A stretch of 64,000 bases of DNA from contig BDSL01000195.1 in NCBI GenBank assembly GCA_003116995.1, positions 1-64,000 on the forward strand, read 5' to 3'. The position numbers were made by a program, and so were the translations under genes. The stretch is from Yamagishiella unicocca (Eukaryota > Chlorophyta > Chlorophyceae > Chlamydomonadales > Volvocaceae). Positions within the stretch are counted from its first letter, which is position 1; every line of letters begins with the position of its first letter. The notes below the pieces were generated by a model that worked only from the letters and a program-made list of their open reading frames with translations, was not told where the DNA came from and did not search any database. This document shows, piece by piece, positions 46,202 to 60,000 of the stretch.

Positions 46202-46770
46202 AGTGATCAGGCCGTGTTCTCGCCCTTGCAATTGGTGGGAACACGGTGCATGCCATTCCCAGCATTTTAGGCCGTGTTCCCCGCCGCCTTTCCAGTTGTC
46301 CGGACACATTCAATTAATCTTAGAGGCCATCTTGAAAGTAATCGGGCATCCATGCGGGTTAGATGAGCAGGGAAATGGGTGGGAACACGGGGGATATTGG
46401 TGGGAACATGGTGTGTTTCATGACCGTGCTCCCAGCATTTCAGGCCGTGTTACCACCCTTGCGAGTGGTCCGGACACATCGAGCTTTTATCCGTCATACT
46501 AAGGGTACCATAGCCTTGGAGTGATTTTGGGCAGTATTCTGTGGGGATGTAAGGCTAGCCGGTCATGGTTGGGAACACGGCCTAAAATGCTGGGAACTCA
46601 TATCGTTCGCATGGATGCCCGGTACCTTCTAAATGACGTATAAGGACGCTTCGTTGATTGTGTCCGGAATAATTGCAAGGGCGGGAACACGGCCTAGATG
46701 CTGGGAACACGGTCATGACACGCACCGTGTTCCCACCAATTAAACCCGTGTTCCCAACGATTCCCCGGCT
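46202..46770. repeat. Cluster of CCGTGTTCCC / GGGAACACGG motifs
   Basis: About twelve copies of GGGAACACGG or its complement, some with one mismatch, lie in both orientations within 570 bp. Several sit in a longer module, CCCAGCATTTTAGGCCGTGT, or its reverse complement. Examples are near 46212, 46239, 46269, 46381, 46402, 46420, 46444, 46569, 46683, 46704, 46726 and 46745. There is no ORF across the cluster. Confidence 0.85.
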
Positions 46771-48002
46771 CTATCATTCGCTTTGATGCCCGGCAACGAT
46801 GATTATGGTGTTGTCTACCGTGGGCCCCTCAGCTCTGTCAGCAGGCACCTCGCAGATGATTTCCATGTAACCCGCACGTTGGTTTCCTAAGCAACGCTCT
46901 GGCCTTCCACGACAAGGGCATGTCGGTTGGGGCTTCACGGTACTGACCATGCGGCATGCGCCCGGAATTTGCGCATGCAATCAATTAACGCTGGCTTCCC
47001 TTACACTTTTGTCAAGATGGTCCTATCCTTGCGTGGTGAAACAGCCCTGCTGCTGTTGTCACACACGCGGCTAAGCAACTGGCCTTTACGGATTTAAGGG
47101 GGCCCCGCCCTTTTTCCGGCTTCGAGGAAGCCGACACCCCTTGTTGCTCGCCCATCGCTAGGCCCCTCACACAGTTCTCCCGCTTGCGCCCAAGGGGGCA
47201 AACCGACTTCGCAAAACGTTTCCTTGCGCCGCGCCGGGTCCTCATTTCCGCTAGCCTATGAGTGGCCGCCGATTTAGTCGAAGCCGCCGCCGCATGTCGA
47301 CATACTACTTCCGGCTTTAGTCCTCCAGCATGTCCAAACGGCGCATCTAGGAGGCGCATCTATACGGCGCTCCTAAACGGTTTCCTCTTTCGTACAGGTG
47401 GTTGCCCCCACCCTGACGTGGGGTGTTGTTGGGTGCGGGGCCTCGGGTGGCGGCTGGAGGGGTGGCCGCCTAGTCCGGTTCCGAGGACGTATGTCGGTGC
47501 AAGTGGCCGCGCTTATGCAGCCATCGGAAGCGGTGGCGGCTCGCGCGGCCGCATGTGGCAAGTATGTTTGGGAGGTGCTGGGGGTCGGTTGGCTCCCACC
47601 CGCTGGCCCCTCCTGCCCGCCACCGCTGCCATCCACCCCGGGGAGGGGATGTCCACCCACATGCCGCATCGCACCACCTTTTACTAACCGTAGAAGCGTG
47701 AGTAGTAGCAACCCAGCTGCACGATTCCTTCTATCAAAGCCTTTCAGAGCCACTTCGGCTTGGCAGGTACTCCCTGACTCGACCTGCACACGCCCCCCCC
47801 CCCGCCATCTCAGCCAGCAGGTCGCCCCACACTGCCGTTGCCCTGCCACCAGCCTCCCGCCTGCTGCAAACTGCTGCACGGCAGTGCCCCAACAGTGGTA
47901 CCAGCACCAGCTGTCCAGTAGTACATACAGCTGTCGGCGATGCAATCTACACCGCAACAGCGCGCGCCACTGCCACCTGGTCGCACTGAGGTTGCTGTGC
48001 CG

Positions 48003-51000
48003 CTATCGTCCCCGCAGCAAAGCGCGCAGATCCGCATTGCTTCCTGCGTAGTCCAGCGCCTTCCTTCCGCTCTGTGGCAGCGAGGAGTGGGCGCGGAATG
48101 GACTTCAAGGGACCCGATGTCTCCTTTGAGGTTTGTGGAAGGGGAGTGGCTGGAAGCCAGATCGCATTGGAAGGTAAATAAAGCGCAGCTAGCGGTGTGT
48201 GTATTGGAGGTGCTTGGGAGGGAACGTCATGCATCTATGTTCGTGACCCCTCCTAGGAAGCCGATCGGTGTCCCAAGACAAATAGGTTCTTACCCGAAAC
48301 GGGCCCCCTGCCTCCCCCCTGGCCCCCCCCAACGACTGCGTAATACGGTTTTTATCCAACCCCCCAACGACTGTTTTTTCCATCCACAGGTCCTCGAAAC
48401 CCCCAACGACATGGTGAGTCGCCGGTTCGGGTCCCGGGCCCCGCTCGCCCCGAACACCCCGCCTCCCCCTCTGCCTCCCGCTCTGCCCCCCCTGCCCCGC
48501 CCGCCCCTTCCCCACGTGCAACCCCCCTGACCCCTCTGCTCCCCCCCGCCCCGCCCCTTCCCCACGTGCACCCCCCCTGCACCCCCCCTGCCCCGCCCCT
48601 TCCCCACGTGCACCCCCCCTGCACCCCCTGCACCCCCCCTGACCCCCCTGCTCCCCCCCTGGCCCCCCGCCTCCCCCGTGCCCCCCCCCCGGCCATCCAC
48701 TCCAAGGCACGACCGCACAGTTTCACCTCGACTAGGTATATATTGCGAGGGCCCCCTCGAGCGGAACGCAACTTGTGTTTGGTACACACCGCATATCGAA
48801 CACTCGTGTTGTTGTCGATCGCAACAGCGTTGATGCACCACCTTTTAAGCAAGTCTTATCACATATACCACATGCGCACAGCGGCCGCCCAATGCGGGTG
48901 CACCATCTATCGCCACGGCCTTGGCGCAAATAAAACAAGACACCTGGCCCGTGCGCAAAGTAAGGCATGGCGCGCTACCCAGGCCCCCGCGCCGCTTCCG
49001 CCACCAACCCTCGGAACGCACCTTGTCAGCCGCCTCCTTGTTGGCGCCGGCCTTGAGCAGCTCACGCACCACCTCAACGTGCCGTCTCTCAGCGGCATAG
49101 ATCAGCGGTGTCATGCCACCCTGTCGGTCGGTAATAAGTGGGGGCCGGGGCAGTGTTGCCGGCCAGGCGGTCAGTTGGTTGGCCCACTGAGCAGGCAGGT
49201 GGAGCCGTGGGGTGCTGTGCGTGGACGTCCACACCGCCGCCTGTGCCACACCTACCAGCGGTATGCGAACGACACACGGGCAGCGGGCTTACGGACTCCC
49301 TCCCGATACAAATAGGTTCCCACCCGAACGAATACTTGCAGTCATCAGGCAACAAGTGCCCATACCGTTGCCTGCACCAACCCCACCTATTCTATCCTTG
49401 GCGATCCATAATGCAGCAGTCCAACAGTCACACCCCACCCCAACCACCCCGACGGCCCAGTGCGTGCACATTTAAACACATTGTCCGCCCCCTGCACCCT
49501 GCCCCCCCCCTTGTCCGCCCCCTGCACCCTGCCCCCCTCCTTGTCCGCCCCCTGCACCCCGCCCGCCCCCCTCGCCTCCCCCCTGCCCCCCTCGCCTCCC
49601 CCCTGCCCCCCTCGCCTCCCCCCTGCCCCCCCGCCTCCCCCGTGCCCCCCCACCCCCACCCCCAGCCATCCACTCCAAGATACGACCGCACAATTCCACC
49701 GCGACTAGGTATATATTGCGAGGGCCCCCTCGAGCGGAACGCAACTTGTGTTTGGTACACACCGCATATCGAACATTCGTGTTGTTGTCGATCGCAACAG
49801 CGTTGATGCGCCACCTTTTAAGCAAGCCTTATCACGTATACCACATGCGCACAGCGGCCGCCCAATGCGGGTGCGCCATCTATCGCCACGGCCTTGGCCC
49901 AAATAAAACAAGACACCTGGCCCGTGCGCAAAGTAAGGCTGGAGCACTACCCAGGCCCCCGCGCCGCTTCCGGCACCAACGCACCTTGGTGGCCGCCTCC
50001 TTGTTGGCGCCGGCCTTGAGCAGCTCACGCACCACCTCGACGTGCCCTTTCATAGCGGCATAGATCAGCGGTGTCCAGCCACCCTGTCGGTCGGTAATAA
50101 GTGGGGGCCGGGGCAGTGTTGCCGGCCAGGCGGTCAGTTGGTTGCTTGGCCCACTGAGCAGGCAGGTGGGGCTGTGGGGTGCTGTGGACGTCCGCACCGC
50201 CGCCTGTGCCACACCTACCAGCGGTATGCGAATGACACACGGGCAGCGGGCATACGGACTCCCTCCCGATACAAATAGGTTCCTACCCGAACGAATACTT
50301 GCAGTCAGGCAACAAGTGCCCATACCGTTGCCTGCACCAACCCCACCAATCCTATCCTTGGCGATAATAAAAATGCAGCAGTCCAGCAGTCCCACCCCAC
50401 CCCAACCACCCCGATGGCCCAGTGCGTGCACATTTAAACACTTTCGTTGACGACTGTGCAATCGTCTCATATTTTGATCCTTTCGTGCAATAGACGCCGC
50501 CGCTCTCTCTTGGTCCACTCGCCTTCGTACTACGTCGGCACCCCCCCTGCCCCGCTCGGCCCGTTAAGCCCACCCAGCTTCGCACGTGCGCAAGTGCCTC
50601 CGTCGAGGCCCCACGCAACCCCGCTCGAACCGCCCACGCGTCGTGCGCAAGTGCCTCCGTCAGCCACTTTGTAGTGGCGAGGACAGGGGCAAAGCCCCCC
50701 TGCCGCCCCCGCTCTGGCCAGGTGGGCCCTCCGGCCGCGTTAGGCGTTTCGACTTGGTATGTCTTGTCCGTTTTGTTTTGCCGCTGTGCGCGTGCGTTTG
50801 CGACCCTTGCTGCCACCGCGGTTTCCCAGCCGGCACGACGGCGCGGTTCAAGACATGGGACGGTCCAGGACGTTCGCTGCTGGCATCTCACGCCGCTACG
50901 GTAACACCGGTCGGTATCCGGGCAGGGCGCCGGGCTGCACCGCCACTCGCCTCGCCGCGCCCAATTCCGCTCAGCCCGTTTCTCCGTCATACGCGTTGCA

Positions 51001-54000
51001 CGTCACCGAGCTTTTTCTTATCCTTTTTCTATTTGTTTTACACAGCTCCGATAGGCCGCCTCCACAGGTTTGCCGGTAGTCGGTTCCAGTGCTCCAGAAT
51101 GCGCCCACAAAATTGGTGTCCGACGACCATGCGCGGACTATCCCGTCCCGTTGCATAAAAGGGTTTTTATACACCCCCCTGCCCCCACCCACGACGTGGT
51201 AAGCCTCCAGTTCGGGTCCCAGGCCCCGCTCGCCCCGAACACCACGGGCCCCCCCTTCCCTCCCCCTGACCCCCCTTGACCCCCCCCCCCTGCCCCTCCC
51301 CCAGCCCCTCCCCCAGCCCCTCCCCCAGCCCCTCCCCCTGCCCCTGGCCCCCCGCCTCCCCCGTGCCCCTCCACCCCCACCCCCGGCCATCCACTCCAAG
51401 GCACGACCGCACAATTTCACCGCGACTAGGTATATATTGCGAGGGCCCCCTCGAGCGGAACGCAACTTGTGTTTGGTACACACCGCATATCGAACACTCG
51501 TGTTGTTGTCGATCGCAACAGCATTGATGCACCACCTTTTAAGCAAGCCTTATTATCGCGTATACCACATGCGCACAGCGGCCGCCCAATGTGGGTGCGC
51601 CATCTATCCCCACGGCCTTGGCGCAAATAAAACAAGACACCTGGCCCGTGCGCAAAGTAAGGCACGGCGCGCTACCCAGGCCCCCGCGCCGCTTCCGGCA
51701 CCAACCCTCGGAACGCACCTCGATGGCCGCCTCCTTGTTGGCGCCGGCCTTGAGCAGCTCACGCACCACCTCGACGTACCCTCCATTAGCGGCCCAGCTC
51801 AGCGGTGTCCTGCCATTCTGTCGGCCGGTAATAAGTGGGGGCCGGGGCAGTGTTGCCGGCCAGGCGGTCAGTTGGTTGGCCCAGTGAGCAGGCAGGTGGG
51901 GCCGTGGGGTGCTGTGGACGTCCACACCGCCGCCTGTGCCACACCTACCAGCGGTATGCGAACGACACACGGGCAGCGGGCTTACGGACTCCCTCCCGAT
52001 ACAAATAAGTTCCTACCCGAACGAATACTTGCAGTCAGGCAACAAGTGCCCATACCGTTGCCTGCACCAACCCCACCTATTCTATCCTTGGCGATCCATA
52101 ATGCAGCAGTCCAGCAGTCCCACCCCACCCCAACCACCCCGACGGCCCAGTGCGTGCACATTTAAACGCTTTCGTTGACGACTGTGCAATCATCTCATAT
52201 TTTGATCCTTGCTTTCGTGCAATAGACACCGCCGCTCCCTCTCGGTCCAATCGCCTTCGTACTACGTCGGCACCCCCCCTGCCCCGCTCGGCCCGTTAAG
52301 CCCACCCAGCTTCGCACGTGCGCAAGTGCCTCCGTCGACGCCCCACGCAACCCCGCTCGAACCGCCGACGCGTCGTGCGCAAGTGCCTCCGTCGGCCACT
52401 TTGTAGTGGCGAGGACAGGGGCAAAGCCCCCCTGCCCCCCCCGCCCTGGCCAGGTGGGCCCTCCGGCCGCGTTAGGCGTTTCGACTTGGTATGTCTTGTC
52501 CGTTTTGTTTTGCCGCTGTGTGTTGTACTACGCCTTAACGAAAAGGACTTGCAAGTGGATGTCCATTCTCGACACATCCTCGTAGTGCCCAGGATACAAC
52601 ACTGTGCGCGTGCGTTTGCGACCCTTGATGTCACCGCGGTTTCCCAGCCGACACGGCGGCGCGGTTCAAGACATGGGACGGTCTAGGACGTTCGCTGCTG
52701 GCATCTCACGCCGCTACGGTAACACCGGTCGGTATCCGGGCAGGGCGCCGGGCTGCACCGCCACTCGCCTCGCCGCGCCCAATTCCGCTCAGCCCGTTTC
52801 TCCGTCATACGCGTTGCATGTCATCACCGAGCTTTTTCTTATCCTTTTTCTATTTGTTTTACACAGCTCCGACAGGCCGCCTCCAAAGGTTTGCCGGTAG
52901 TCGGTACCAGTGCTCCAGAATGCGCCCACAAAATTGGTGTCCGACGACCATGCGCGGACTATCCTGTCCCGTTGCGTAAAAGGGTTTTTATACATCCCCC
53001 TGCCCCACCCACGACGTGGTGAGTCTATCTCCGGTTCAAGTCCCGGGCCCCACTCGCCCCGAACACCACGTACGGGCCCCACCCTTCCCCCCCCGCCTCC
53101 CCCCTTCCCCCTGCCCCCCTCCTGCCCGCCCCCCCTGCCCCTCCCCCTGGCCCCCCCTTGCCCTCCCCCTGCCCCTCCCCCTGGCCCCCCCGTCTCCTCC
53201 GTCCCCCCCCCACCCCCACCCCCGGCCATCCACTCCTAGGCACGACCGCACAATTTCACCGCGACTAGGTATATATTGCGAGGGCCCCCTCGAGCGGAAC
53301 GCAACTTGTGTTTGGTACACACCGCATATCGAACACTCGTGTTGTTGTCGTCGCAACAGCGTTGATGCGCCACCTTTTAAGCAGGCCTTATCACGTATAC
53401 CACGTGCGCACAGCGGCCGCCCAATGCGGGTGCGCCATCTATCGTCACGGCCTTGGCGCAAATAAAACAAGACACCTGGCCCGTGCGCAAAGTAAGGCAT
53501 GGCGCGCTACCCAGGCCCCCGCGCCGCTTCCGCCACCAACCCTCGCTCGGAACGCACCTTGTTTGCCGCCTCCTTGTTGGCGCCGGCCTTGAGCAGCTCA
53601 CGCACCACCTCGACGTGCCCTTCATCAGCGGCACAGATCAGCGGTGTCCAGCCATTCTGTCGGTCGGTAATAAGTGGGGGCCGGGGCAGTGTTGCCGGCC
53701 AGGCGGTCAGTTGGTTGGCCCACTGAGCAGGCAGGTGGGGCCGTGGGGTGCTGTGGACGTCCGCACCGCCGCCTGTGCCACACCTACCAGCGGTATGCGA
53801 ACGACACACGGGCAGCGGGCTTACGGACTCCCTCCCGATACAAATAGGTTCCTACCCGAACGAATACTTGCAGTCAGGCAACACGTGCCCATACCGTTGC
53901 CTGCACCAACCCCACCTATTCTATCCTTGGCGATCCATAATGCAGCAGTCCAGCAGTCTCACCCCACCCCAACCACCCCGACGGCCCAGTGCGTGCACAT

Positions 54001-57000
54001 TTAAACACTTTCGTTGACGACTGTGCAATCATCTCATATTTTGATCCTTTACTGCAATAGACACCGCCGCTCCCTCTTGGTCCACTCGCCTTCGTACTAC
54101 GTCGGCACCCCCCCCTGCCCCGCTCGCCCCGTTAAGCCCACCCAGCTTCGCACGTGCGCAAGTGCCTCCGTCGACGCCCCACGCAACCCCGCTCGAACCG
54201 ATCACGCGTCGTGCGCAAGTGCCTCCGTCGGCCACTTTGTAGGGGACAGGGGCAAAGCCCCCCTGCCCCCCCCCGCTCTGGCCAGGTGGGCCCTCCGGCC
54301 ACGGTAGGCATTTCGACTTGGTATGTCTTGTCCGTTTTGTTTTGCCGCTGTGCGCGTGCGTTTGCGACCCTTGCTGTTACCGCGGTTTCCCAGCCGTCAC
54401 GGCGGCGCGGTTCAAGACATGGGACGGTCCAGGACGTTCGCTGCTGGCATCTCACGCCGCTACGGTAACAACAGTCGGTATCCGGGCAGGGCGCCGGGCT
54501 GCACCGCCACTCGCCTCGCCGCGCCCAATTCCGCTCCCCCCGTTTCTCCGTATAACGCGTTGCACGTCACCGAGCTTTTTCTTATCCTTTTTCTATTTGT
54601 TTCACAGCTCCGACAGGCCGCCTCCAAAGGTTTGCCGGTAGCCGGTTCCAGTGCTCCAGAATGCGCCCACAAAATTGGTGTCCGACGACCATGCGCGGAC
54701 TATCCTGTCCCGTTGCGTAAACGGTTTTTATACACCCCCCTGCCCCCACCCACGACGTGGTGAGTCTCCGGATCGGGTCCCGGGCCCCGCTCGCCCCGAA
54801 CACCACGGGCCCCCCCTTCCCCCCCGCCTCCCCCCTGCCCCCCTCCTGCCCGCCCCCTGGCCCCCCGCCCCTCCACCCCCACCCCCACCCCCGGCCATCC
54901 ACTCCAAGGCACGACCGCACAATTTCACCGCGACTAGGTATATATTGCGAGGGCCCCCTCGAGCGGAATGCAACTTGTGTTTGGTACACATGGCATATCG
55001 AACACTCGTGTTGTTATCGATCGCAACAGCGTTGATGCACCACCTTTTAAGCAAGCCTTATCACGTATATCACATGCGCACAGCGGCCGCCCAATGCGGG
55101 TGCACCATCTATCACCACGGCCTTGGCGCAAATAAAACAAGACACCTGGCCCGTGCGCAAAGTAAGGCATGGCGCGCTACCCAGGCCCCCGCGCCGCTTC
55201 CGCCACCAACCCTCGGAACGCACCTTGTCTGCCGCCTCCTTGTTGGCGCCGGCCTTGAGCAGCTCACGCACCACCTCGACGTGCCCTTCATGAGCGGCAC
55301 AGATCAGCGGTGTCCAGCCATTCTGTCGGTCGGTAATAAGTGGGGGCCGGGGCAGTGTTGCCGGCCAGGCGGTCAGTTGGTTGGCCCACTGAGCAGGCAG
55401 GTGGGGCCGTGGGGTGCTGTGGACGTCCACACCGCCGCCTGTGCCACACCTACCAGCGGCGGTATGCGAACGACACACGGGCAGCGGGCTTACGGACTCC
55501 CTCCCGATACAAATAGGTTCCTACCCGAACGAATACTTGCAGTCAGGCAACACGTGCCCATACCGTTGCCTGCACCAACCCCACCTATTCTATCCTTGGC
55601 GATCCATAATGCAGCAGTCCAGCAGTCTCACCCCACCCCAACCACCCCGACGGCCCAGTGCGTGCACATTTAAACACTTTCGTTGACGACTGTGCAATCA
55701 TCCCATATTTTGATCCTTTCGTGCAATAGACACCGCCGCTCCCTCTCGGTCCACTCGCCTTCGTACTACGTCGGCACCCCCCCCTGCCCCGCTCGCCCCG
55801 TTAAGCCCACCCAGCTTCGCACGTGCGCAAGTGCCTCCGTCGACGCCCCACGCAACCCCGCTCGAACCGCCCACGCGTCGTGCGCAAGTGCCTCCGTCGG
55901 CCACTATGTAGTGGCGAGGACAGGGGCAAAGCCCCCCTGCCCCCCCCCGCTCTGGCCAGGTGGGCCCTCCGGCCGCGTTAGGCACTTCGACTTGGTATGT
56001 CTTGTCCGTTTTGTTTTTGCCGCTGTGCGCGTGCGTTTGCGACCCTTGCTGTTACCGCGGTTTCCCAGCCGGCACGGCGGCGCGGTTCAAGACATGGGAC
56101 GGTCCAGGACGTTCGCTGCTGGCATCTCACGCCGCTACGGTAACAACAGTCGGTATCCGGGCAGGGCGCCGGGCTGCACCGCCACTCGCCTCGCCGCGCC
56201 CAATTCCGCTCCCCCCGTTTCTCCGTATAACGCGTTGCACGTCACCGAGCTTTTTCTTATCCTTTTTCTATTTGTTTCACACAGCTCCGACAGGCCGCCT
56301 CCAAAGGTTTGCCGGTAGCCGGTTCCAGTGCTCCAGCATGCGCCCACAAAATTGGTGTCCGACGACCATGCGCGGACTATCCTGTCCCGTTGCGTAAACG
56401 GTTTTTATACACCCCCCTGGCCCCACCCACGACGTGGTGAGTCTCCGGTTCGGGTCCCGGGCCCCGCTCGCCCCGAACACCACGGGCCCCCCCTTCCCCC
56501 CTCCTGCCGCCCCCTGGCCCCCCGCCCCCCCCCTGCCTCCCTCCTGCCCGCCCCCCCCGCCCCCTGCCCCTTTCCTGCCCGCCCCCTGCCCCCCCGCCTA
56601 CCCCTGCCCCCCCCACCCCCGGCCATCCACTCCAAGGCACGACCGCACAATTTCACCGCGACTAGGTATATATTGCGAGGGCCCCCTCGAGCGGAACGCA
56701 ACTTGCGTTTGGTACACACCGCATATCGAACACTCGTGTTGTTGTCGATCGCAACAGCGTTGATGCACCACCTTTTAAGCAGGCCTTATCACGTATACCA
56801 CATGCGCACAGCGGCCGCCCAATGCGGGTGCGCCATCTATCGTCACGGCCTTGGCGCAAATAAAACAAGACACCTGGCCCGTGCGCAAAGTAAGGCATGG
56901 CGCGCTACCCAGGCCCCCGCGCCGCTTCCGCCACCAACCCTCGGAACGCACCTCGGTGGCCGCCTCCTTGTTGGCGCCGGCCTTGAGCAGCTCACGCACC

Positions 57001-60000
57001 ACCTCGACGCGCCCTTCCTTAGCGGCCCAGATCAGCGGTGTGCAGCCATCCTGTCGGTCGGTAATAATTGGGGGCCGGGGCAGTGTTAGTTGCCGGCCAG
57101 GCGGTCAGTTGGTTGGCCCACTGAGCAGGCAGGTGGGGCCGTGGGGCGCTGTGGACGTCCACACCGCCGCCTGTGCCACACCTACCAGCGGTATGCGACG
57201 ACACACGGGCAGCGGGCACACGGACTCCGTCCCTCCCGATACAAATAGGTTCCTACCCGAACGAATACTTGCAGTCAGGCAACAAGTACCCATACCGTTG
57301 CCTGCACCAACCCCACCTATTCTATCCTTGGCGATCCATAATGCAGCAGTCCAGCAGTCCCACCCCACCCCAACCACCCCGATGGCCCAGTGCGTGCACA
57401 TTTAAACACTTTCTTTGACGACTGTGCAGTCATCTCTTATCCAATTCGTGCAATAGACACCGCCGCTCCCTCTTGATCCACTCGCCTTCGTTCTACGTCG
57501 GCACACCCCCCTGCCCCGCTCGCCCCGTTAAGCCCCCCCAGCTTCGCACGTGCGCAAGTGCCTCCGTCGACGCCCCACGCAACCCCGCTCGAACCGCCCA
57601 CGCGTCGTGCGCAAGTGCCTCCGTCGGCCACTTTGTAGTGGCGAGGACAGGGGCTTAGCCCCCCTGCCCCCCCGCTCTGGCCAGGTGGGCCCTCCGGCCG
57701 CGTTAGGCATTTCGACTTGGTATGTCTTGTCCGTTTTGTTTTGCCGCTGTGCGCGTGCGTTTGCGACCCTTGCTGTCACCGCGGTTTCCCAGCCGGCACG
57801 GCGGCGCGGTTCAAGACATGGGACGGTCCAGGACGTTCGCTGCTGGCATCTCACGCCGCTACGGTAACACCGGTCGGTATCCGGGCAGGGCGCCGGGCTG
57901 CACCGCCACTCGCCTCGCCGCGCCGAATTACGCTTCCCCCGTTTCTCCGTCATATGCGTTGCACGTCACCGAGCTTTTTCTTATCCTTTTTCTATTTGTT
58001 TTACACAGCTCCGACAGGCCGCCTCCAAAGGTTTTCCGGTAGTCGGTTCCAGTGCTCCAGCATGCGCCCACAAAATTGGTGTCCGACGACCATGCGCGGA
58101 CTATTCTGTCCCGTTGCGTAAAAGGGTTTTTATACACCCCCCTGCCCCCACCCACGACGTGGCGAGTCTCCGGTTCGGGTCCCGGGCCCCGCTCGCCCCG
58201 AACACCACGGCCCCCCCCTTCCCCCCCCGCCTCCCCCCCTTGCCCCCCTGCCCCCCCGCCTCCCCCCTGCCCCTCCCCCTGGCCCCCCCGCTTCCTCCTG
58301 CCCCTCCACCCCCATCCCTCGGCCATCCACTCCAAGGCACGACCGCACAATTTCACCGCGACTAGGTATATATTGCGAGGGCCCCCTCGAGCGGAACGCA
58401 ACTTGTGTTTGGTACACACCGCATATCGAACACTCGTGTTGTTGTCGATCGCAACAGCGTTGATGCACCACCTTTTAAGCAAGCCTTATCACGTATATCA
58501 CATGCGCACAGCGGCCGCCCAATGCGGGTGCGCCATCTATCGCCACGGCCTTGGCGCAAATAAAACAAGACACCTGGCCCGTGCGCAAAGTAAGGCATGG
58601 CGCGCTACCCAGGCCCCCGCGCCGCTTCCGCCACCAACCCTCGGAACGCACCTCGGTGGCCGCCTCCTTGTTGGCGCCGGCCTTGAGCAGCTCACGCACC
58701 ACCTCGACGCGCCCTTCAACAGCGGCCCAGCTCAGCGGTGTCATGCCACCCTGTCGGTCGGTAATAAGTGGGGGCCGGGGCAGTGTTGCCGGCCAGGCGG
58801 TCAGTTGGTTGGCCCACCGAGCAGGCAGGTGGGGCCGTGGGGCGCTGTGGACGTCCACACCCCCGCTCTGGCCAGGTGGGCCCTCAGGCCGCGTTAGGCA
58901 TTTCGACTTGATTGGTATGTCTTGTCCGTTTTGTTTTGCCGCTGTGCGCGTGCGTTTGCGACCCTTGCTGTCACCGCGGTTTCCCAGCCGGCACGGCGGC
59001 GCGGTTCAAGACATGGGACGGTCCAGGACGTTCGCTGCTGGCATCTTACGCCGCTATGGTAACACCGGTCGGTATCCGGGCAGGGCGCCGGCGGGCTGCA
59101 CCGCCACTCGCCGCGCCGCGCCCAATTCCGCTCCCCCCGTTTCTCCGTCATACGCGTTGCACGTCACCGAGCTTTTTTTATCCTTTTTCTATTTGTTTTA
59201 CACAGCTCCGACAGGCCAGGTTTGCTGGTAGTCGGTTCCAGTGCTCCAGAATGCGCCCACAAAATTGGTGTCCGACGACCATGCGCGGACTATCCTGTCC
59301 CGTTGCGTAAAAGGGTTTTTATACACCCCCCTGCCCCCACCCACGACGTGGTGAGTCTCCGGTTCGGGTCCCGGGCCCCACTCGCCCCGAAGACCACGGG
59401 CCCCCCCCTTCCCCCCCGCCTCCCGCCCCACTCCCCCCTGCCCGCCCCCTTCCCCTCCCCCTGCCCCTCCCCCTGCCCGCCCCCCTGCCCCTCCCCCTGC
59501 CCCTCCCCCTGCCCCTCCCTCTGCCCCTCCCCCTGCCCCTCCCCCTGGCCCTCCCCTGGCCCCCCCGCCTCCCCCGTGACCCCCCCACCCCCACCCCCGG
59601 CCATCCACTCCAAGGCACGACCGCACAATTTCACCGCGACTAGGTATTATTGCGAGGGCCCCCTCGAGCGGAACGCAACTTGTGTTTGGTACACACCGCA
59701 TATCGAACACTCGTGTTGTTGTCGTCGCAACAGCGTTGATGCGCCACCTTTTAAGCAGGCCTTATCACGTATATCACATGCGCACAGCGGCCGCCCAATG
59801 CGGGTGCGCCATCTATCGCCACGGCCTTGGCGCAAATAAAACAAGACACCTGGCCCGTGCGCAAAGTAAGGCATGGCGCGCTACCCAGGCCCCCGCGCCG
59901 CTTCCGCCACCAACCCTCGGAACGCACCTTGTCTGCCGCCTCCTTGTTGGCGCCGGCCTTGAGCAGCTCACGCACCACCTCGACGTGCCCTCCATTAGCG

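Larger units (their letters stand above)
43933..48002. other. 4-kb spacer, no confident gene
   Basis: This lies between OXA1 and the terminal exon of the ankyrin gene. It holds 3' flanks, the repeats listed separately and a more AT-rich stretch at 45.72-47.0 kb. A minus-strand frame at 44969-45175 (ALAAVSAMKAGLRYVSAASE) looks weakly coding but has no partner exon or known domain. The stretch 47.4-48.0 kb is probably 3' UTR of the ankyrin gene. Confidence 0.45.
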
